NCBI GenBank assembly: GCA_018725345.1 | Contig: QLUI01000056.1 | Span: forward strand, 1 to 8,680 | From: Bacillota bacterium | Lineage (GTDB): Bacteria > Bacillota > Dethiobacteria > Dethiobacterales > Dethiobacteraceae | Direction of reading: 5' to 3' | Length of the DNA stretch: 8,680 nucleotides | Notes under the pieces: generated by a model | Database searches by the model: none | The model's input: the letters and a program-made list of their open reading frames with translations, nothing else | Told to the model about the DNA's origin: nothing | Program-made: the position numbers and the translations under genes | Shown here: piece after piece, positions 6,992 to 8,680 of the stretch | Layout of the letters: each line of letters opens with the position of its first letter | Position numbering within the stretch: position 1 is the stretch's first letter

Positions 6992-7501
6992 TTGGCAGAA
7001 TTGGCGGCTATCGGTAAGGTAATTAATACCCACGGGGTTAAAGGCGGTCTAAAAGTCCTGCCGCTCTCCGATTTTCCCAAACGATTGAAAACTCTTAGTT
7101 ATGTTTTTTTAGAGCAAGGGGCTAGCGTCAAAGAGTATGAAGTGACAGGCTCATTTGTTCACGGACGTTTTTGGGTATTGTTCCTGCGTGGGATTGATGT
7201 TTTAGACAGCGCAGAACGGTTGATTGGCTCGTTGATTTCTATTCCACTCTCTGAGAGAATGCCTCTACCAAAGGACTTCTATTACCTAGACCAGATAATT
7301 GGCCTGGAGGTCTACACTGTAAATAGCGTTTACCTTGGCCGTGTACGGGAAGTGCTGCAGACCGGCAGTAACGATGTGTACGTGGTCAAAGATGAGAAAG
7401 AGGGAAGGCGTGAAACACTGATCCCCGCGCTTAAAACGGTGGTAAAAATTGACCTTCATCTAGGCCGCATGGTAGTAGACCCGCCTGAGGGGCTTCTGTG
7501 A
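6992..7501 (+). CDS. rimM: 16S rRNA processing/30S maturation factor RimM
   Basis: RimM assists assembly of the 30S head and binds ribosomal protein S19. The 169 aa protein shows the two family domains: an N-terminal RimM beta-barrel opening with IGKVINTHGVKGGLKVLPLSDFP (residues 7-29), and a C-terminal PRC barrel from about residue 95 with FYYLDQIIGLEV (Tyr97-Tyr98), TGSNDVYVV and LIPAL, ending VDPPEGLL. Length is normal. Translation starts at a TTG with a well-placed AGGTGA site. Its stop TGA (7499-7501) overlaps the Shine-Dalgarno of trmD, a sign of tight coupling. The rimM-trmD pairing is widely conserved and links 30S assembly with tRNA modification. Confidence 0.96.
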   Translation: MAELAAIGKVINTHGVKGGLKVLPLSDFPKRLKTLSYVFLEQGASVKEYEVTGSFVHGRFWVLFLRGIDVLDSAERLIGSLISIPLSERMPLPKDFYYLDQIIGLEVYTVNSVYLGRVREVLQTGSNDVYVVKDEKEGRRETLIPALKTVVKIDLHLGRMVVDPPEGLL

Positions 7502-7506
7502 GGTGA
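7500..7506 (+). promoter_or_regulatory. Ribosome binding site for trmD overlapping the rimM stop
   Basis: GAGGTGA begins inside the rimM stop codon and ends 5 bases before TTG 7512. The alternative GTG at 7503 lies within this site, so it cannot use it. This placement supports TTG 7512 as the trmD start and suggests rimM-trmD translational coupling. Confidence 0.65.
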
Positions 7507-7511
7507 ATCGG

Positions 7512-8258
7512 TTGCGAATTGACATTATTACAATCTTTCCGGGAGTGTTTACTGCTTTAGAATCCAGCATAGTCGGTCGGGCGGTAGCAGCGGGACAGGT
7601 GGAAATCGAGATTATAGATTTACGCTGCTATGCTAATAATAAACATCGGAATGTTGATGATTATCCGTACGGCGGAGGGCCGGGAATGGTGATGCAGCCC
7701 GAACCGTTTTTTCTGACACTGGAACATTTGCATGCCAGTGATGAGCGGCGGGGACCTGTTATCCTTCTCTCACCACGGGGCAGACGGTTTTCCCAAGCGA
7801 AGGCTTACGAACTGGCAAAGAATAAGCGTTTGTTTTTGCTTTGCGGACACTATGAAGGTGTCGACCAACGCGTGCAAAATGTGCTGGTGGATGAAGAAAT
7901 ATCTCTGGGAGATTTTGTGCTCACCGGCGGGGAAATCCCCGCCATGGCTGTGGCCGATGCTGTGGTTCGGCTTCTGCCGGGAGTGCTGCCGGCAGAGTCA
8001 ACGTTGCAAGAATCCTTTAGCGAAGGGCTGTTAGAGTACCCGCAGTATACGCGGCCAGCCGAGTTTCGCGGCATGTCTGTACCTGAGGTGCTATTATCCG
8101 GGAATCATGAAAGGATTCGTCGCTGGCGCCGTGAGCAGGCTCTTTTACAGACATTGCGTAGCCGTCCGGAACTTTTGCAGGCGGCCAAGCTCTCTGTGGA
8201 AGAAAAGCGAATGCTTTTTGATGAAGCATTCCGTCTTGGTATCGATCTCTTGTTGTAA
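7512..8258 (+). CDS. trmD: tRNA (guanine-37-N1)-methyltransferase TrmD
   Basis: TrmD methylates N1 of G37, next to the anticodon, using S-adenosylmethionine and so prevents +1 frameshifting. It is a homodimeric SPOUT enzyme with a trefoil knot. Numbered from TTG 7512 (248 aa): N-terminus MRIDIITIFPGVF, NKHRNVDDYPYGGGPGMVM (Gly54-Met59), LSPRGRRF, the knot region CGHYEGVDQR with Glu115, ISLGDFVLTGGEIPAMAVADAVVRLLPGVL with Arg153, and the C-terminal YTRP and LLSGNHERIRRWR motifs. The position of E. coli catalytic Asp169 (EDSF) is Glu167 here (QESF). The alternative GTG at 7503 adds three residues but lies in the ribosome binding site, and TTG 7512 gives the family-typical N-terminus. Identification is secure; the start is inferred. 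Confidence 0.97.
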   Translation: MRIDIITIFPGVFTALESSIVGRAVAAGQVEIEIIDLRCYANNKHRNVDDYPYGGGPGMVMQPEPFFLTLEHLHASDERRGPVILLSPRGRRFSQAKAYELAKNKRLFLLCGHYEGVDQRVQNVLVDEEISLGDFVLTGGEIPAMAVADAVVRLLPGVLPAESTLQESFSEGLLEYPQYTRPAEFRGMSVPEVLLSGNHERIRRWRREQALLQTLRSRPELLQAAKLSVEEKRMLFDEAFRLGIDLLL

Positions 8259-8280
8259 AGAGCAAGTGCTATGCTATAAT
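8253..8280 (+). promoter_or_regulatory. Candidate sigma-A promoter with extended -10 for rplS
   Basis: TATAAT at 8275-8280 is a perfect -10, preceded by TG at 8272-8273 to give the extended form TGCTATAAT. A 4/6 -35 match, TTGTAA at 8253-8258, lies 16 bases upstream and overlaps the trmD stop codon. Transcription would start near 8287, giving a leader of about 45 bases before rplS. This would let L19 be made independently of the upstream operon. Confidence 0.7.
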
Positions 8281-8331
8281 CCCCGTTAACGCTGGTGTTA
8301 TTAAAAGTTTAAGGATGAAAGGAGGACAAAA

Positions 8332-8676
8332 ATGGATATCATTAGTCAGATAGAAGCAGAGCAAATGAAAAAAGATTTGCCGCAGATTGCCCCCGGGGAC
8401 ACAGTACGTGTTCACGTTAAAGTTGTGGAAGGAACTCGCGAGCGCACTCAGATATTTGAAGGCGTTGTTATTAAACGCCAAGGTGGAGGATTGCGTGAGA
8501 CATTTACTGTGCGCCGGATTAGCTACGGTATCGGTGTTGAAAGAACATTCCCGCTTCATTCTCCCAAAATCGAAAGGCTGGAAGTAGTGCGCCACGGTAT
8601 TGTGCGTCGTGCCAAACTGTACTATTTAAGGAAATTGACAGGGAAGGCAGCACGTATTAAGGAAAAACGCTACTAA
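8332..8676 (+). CDS. rplS: 50S ribosomal protein L19
   Basis: L19 lies at the interface of the two ribosomal subunits and contributes to inter-subunit bridges. The 114 aa protein is complete and of usual length. It shows the family pattern: N-terminal helix with IEAEQMKKDLPQIAPGDTVRVHVKV, EGTRERTQIFEGVVIKRQGGG, then TFTVRRISYGIGVERTFPLHSPKIE and the basic C-terminus RRAKLYYLRKLTGKAARIKEKR. A strong ribosome binding site AAAGGAGG (8318-8325) sits 6 bases before ATG 8332. The promoter-like sequence in the 73-base gap after trmD suggests separate expression. Firmicute rplS leaders can carry an L19-autoregulatory structure; I cannot confirm one here beyond a weak TAAC/GTTA stem (8287-8300). Confidence 0.98.
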   Translation: MDIISQIEAEQMKKDLPQIAPGDTVRVHVKVVEGTRERTQIFEGVVIKRQGGGLRETFTVRRISYGIGVERTFPLHSPKIERLEVVRHGIVRRAKLYYLRKLTGKAARIKEKRY

Positions 8677-8680
8677 AAAA

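Noticed and set aside
7519..7547. TTGACA inside the start of trmD
   Set aside because: It encodes the conserved IDI residues and no -10 follows at the right distance.
7985..7994. CTGCCGGCAG palindrome in trmD
   Set aside because: A 10-base palindrome without a loop is expected by chance and lies in conserved coding sequence.
1..8680. A previously undescribed system in this window
   Set aside because: Every gene belongs to a well-known family in its conserved order, all are intact, and no unexplained coding sequence or large gap remains.

Overview
This window is a conserved housekeeping operon of a Gram-positive bacterium (Bacillota/Firmicutes). The order smc, ftsY, ylxM, ffh, rpsP, khpA, rimM, trmD, rplS, all on the + strand, is the one known from Bacillus and Clostridia. 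A clostridial-type member is my best guess: base composition is near 50% GC, Shine-Dalgarno sites are strong, TTG starts are frequent, FtsY lacks a long acidic N-terminal domain, and there is no ylqD between khpA and rimM. The genus cannot be fixed from the sequence alone.

Layout: smc (chromosome-organising ATPase) fills the first 3.6 kb, preceded by only 38 bases whose upstream gene is not visible (rnc is usual in this position). A 110-base gap leads to ftsY (SRP receptor), then 70 bases to ylxM (HTH accessory protein of SRP) and 19 bases to ffh (SRP GTPase). After 36 bases carrying a very strong ribosome binding site come rpsP (S16), khpA (KH RNA-binding protein), rimM (30S maturation factor) and trmD (tRNA m1G37 methyltransferase), separated by 20 bases or fewer. 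A 73-base gap with a good extended -10 promoter precedes rplS (L19), which ends 4 bases before the window does. No gene-free stretch exceeds 110 bases.

The genes fall into three themes: chromosome segregation (smc), co-translational protein targeting (ftsY, ylxM, ffh), and ribosome or tRNA maturation and structure (rpsP, khpA, rimM, trmD, rplS). All nine genes look intact, with the expected motifs and near-usual lengths. I found no mobile element, CRISPR array, RNA gene or foreign-looking insert, and no sign of a new system. The points worth a second look are small: start-codon corrections (TTG for smc, rimM and trmD), several strong inverted repeats inside and between genes, an internal promoter for rplS, and a Glu at the position of the catalytic Asp of TrmD.
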